Source: Druceiella hillmani (Eukaryota; Arthropoda; Insecta; Lepidoptera; Hepialidae). Taken from it: a stretch of 64,000 nucleotides of DNA. The translations under genes were made by a program, and so were the position numbers. This document shows positions 63,827 through 64,000 of the stretch, piece by piece. The stretch lies in NCBI GenBank assembly GCA_039881145.1, contig JAYKKI010000090.1:6855501-6919500 (forward strand), given 5' to 3'. The notes beneath the pieces were generated by a model. That model searched no databases and had not been told where the DNA came from. It saw only the letters and a list, made by a program, of their open reading frames with translations. The stretch's first letter is position 1; the number at the start of each line of letters is the position of its first letter.

Positions 63827-64000
63827 GATTTAGCTCGATTTAATGACCAAGGTTTTGAACTGAACTAACAGTAAGTAATCAAAACTTTCGTGTCAAACCG
63901 ATTCGGCTTTGTAAGGCAAATTTACATTTAAAAACCAAAATAATTTTATAATTTCGTCTTGTCCTATCACGTGTACAGCCTCATAAATGCTAGAGTTTAG
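62271..64000. other. AT-rich stretch, no gene seen
   Basis: Contains a (TA)n microsatellite at 63786-63827. No exon or named repeat recognised. Confidence 0.6.

Overview
This is AT-rich eukaryotic DNA with no bacterial-style gene organisation. The retrotransposon families present, the many (TA)n tracts and the decayed repeats all point to an insect. Several repeats resemble ones I recall from moth and butterfly genomes: an 'RTE-like' LINE end reading MQA...WNRCLCRT...VHQWN, a LINE tail with GTAAGAGATTGCTC...(AAAT)n, and short degenerate copies of a CCGTACCTTAAA...CCCTTATAAGATCACT...GTCTGTC family. I therefore infer Lepidoptera; no search was run. No intact, confidently identifiable host gene is present. 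The window reads as intergenic or long-intron DNA packed with old transposon debris.

The one well-preserved element is a jockey-clade non-LTR retrotransposon at 17051-21055 (+). It has an intact ORF2 (APE-type endonuclease plus reverse transcriptase with FADD), an ORF1 with three zinc knuckles and one frameshift, a (TAA)n/A-rich tail and a perfect 13-bp target-site duplication (17038-17050 and 21056-21068). It is 5'-truncated. It landed inside a decayed protein-coding sequence on the opposite strand: the minus-strand frame running down from about 21658 to 21056 resumes in the same frame at 17050 and continues to about 16608. I cannot name that protein.

Other decayed coding remnants are a Ty3/gypsy-like element on the minus strand (43510-44960), a gag fragment with a damaged CCHC knuckle (about 4935-5260, +), an RTE-like LINE 3' end (54690-54960, +), another LINE 3' tail (40130-40280, +) and a SINE- or LINE-like fragment with a tRNA B-box-like motif (42740-42890, +).

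Structured repeats include: a diverged tandem array with a unit near 120 bp, about nine units (24840-26000); a palindromic insertion flanked by a 12-bp direct repeat (23880-24175) with a second, near-identical half copy at 50515-50668; a 480-bp element with about 55-bp inverted termini (22519-23000); and four further families each present twice (about 780-1115 with 61905-62270; 9180-9400 with 57365-57565; 27626-28025 with 33239-33590; 50700-50965 with 54190-54430). There are many short perfect hairpins, one of which (60499-60566) has a pre-miRNA-like shape. Between these lie long AT-rich stretches in which I see no gene.
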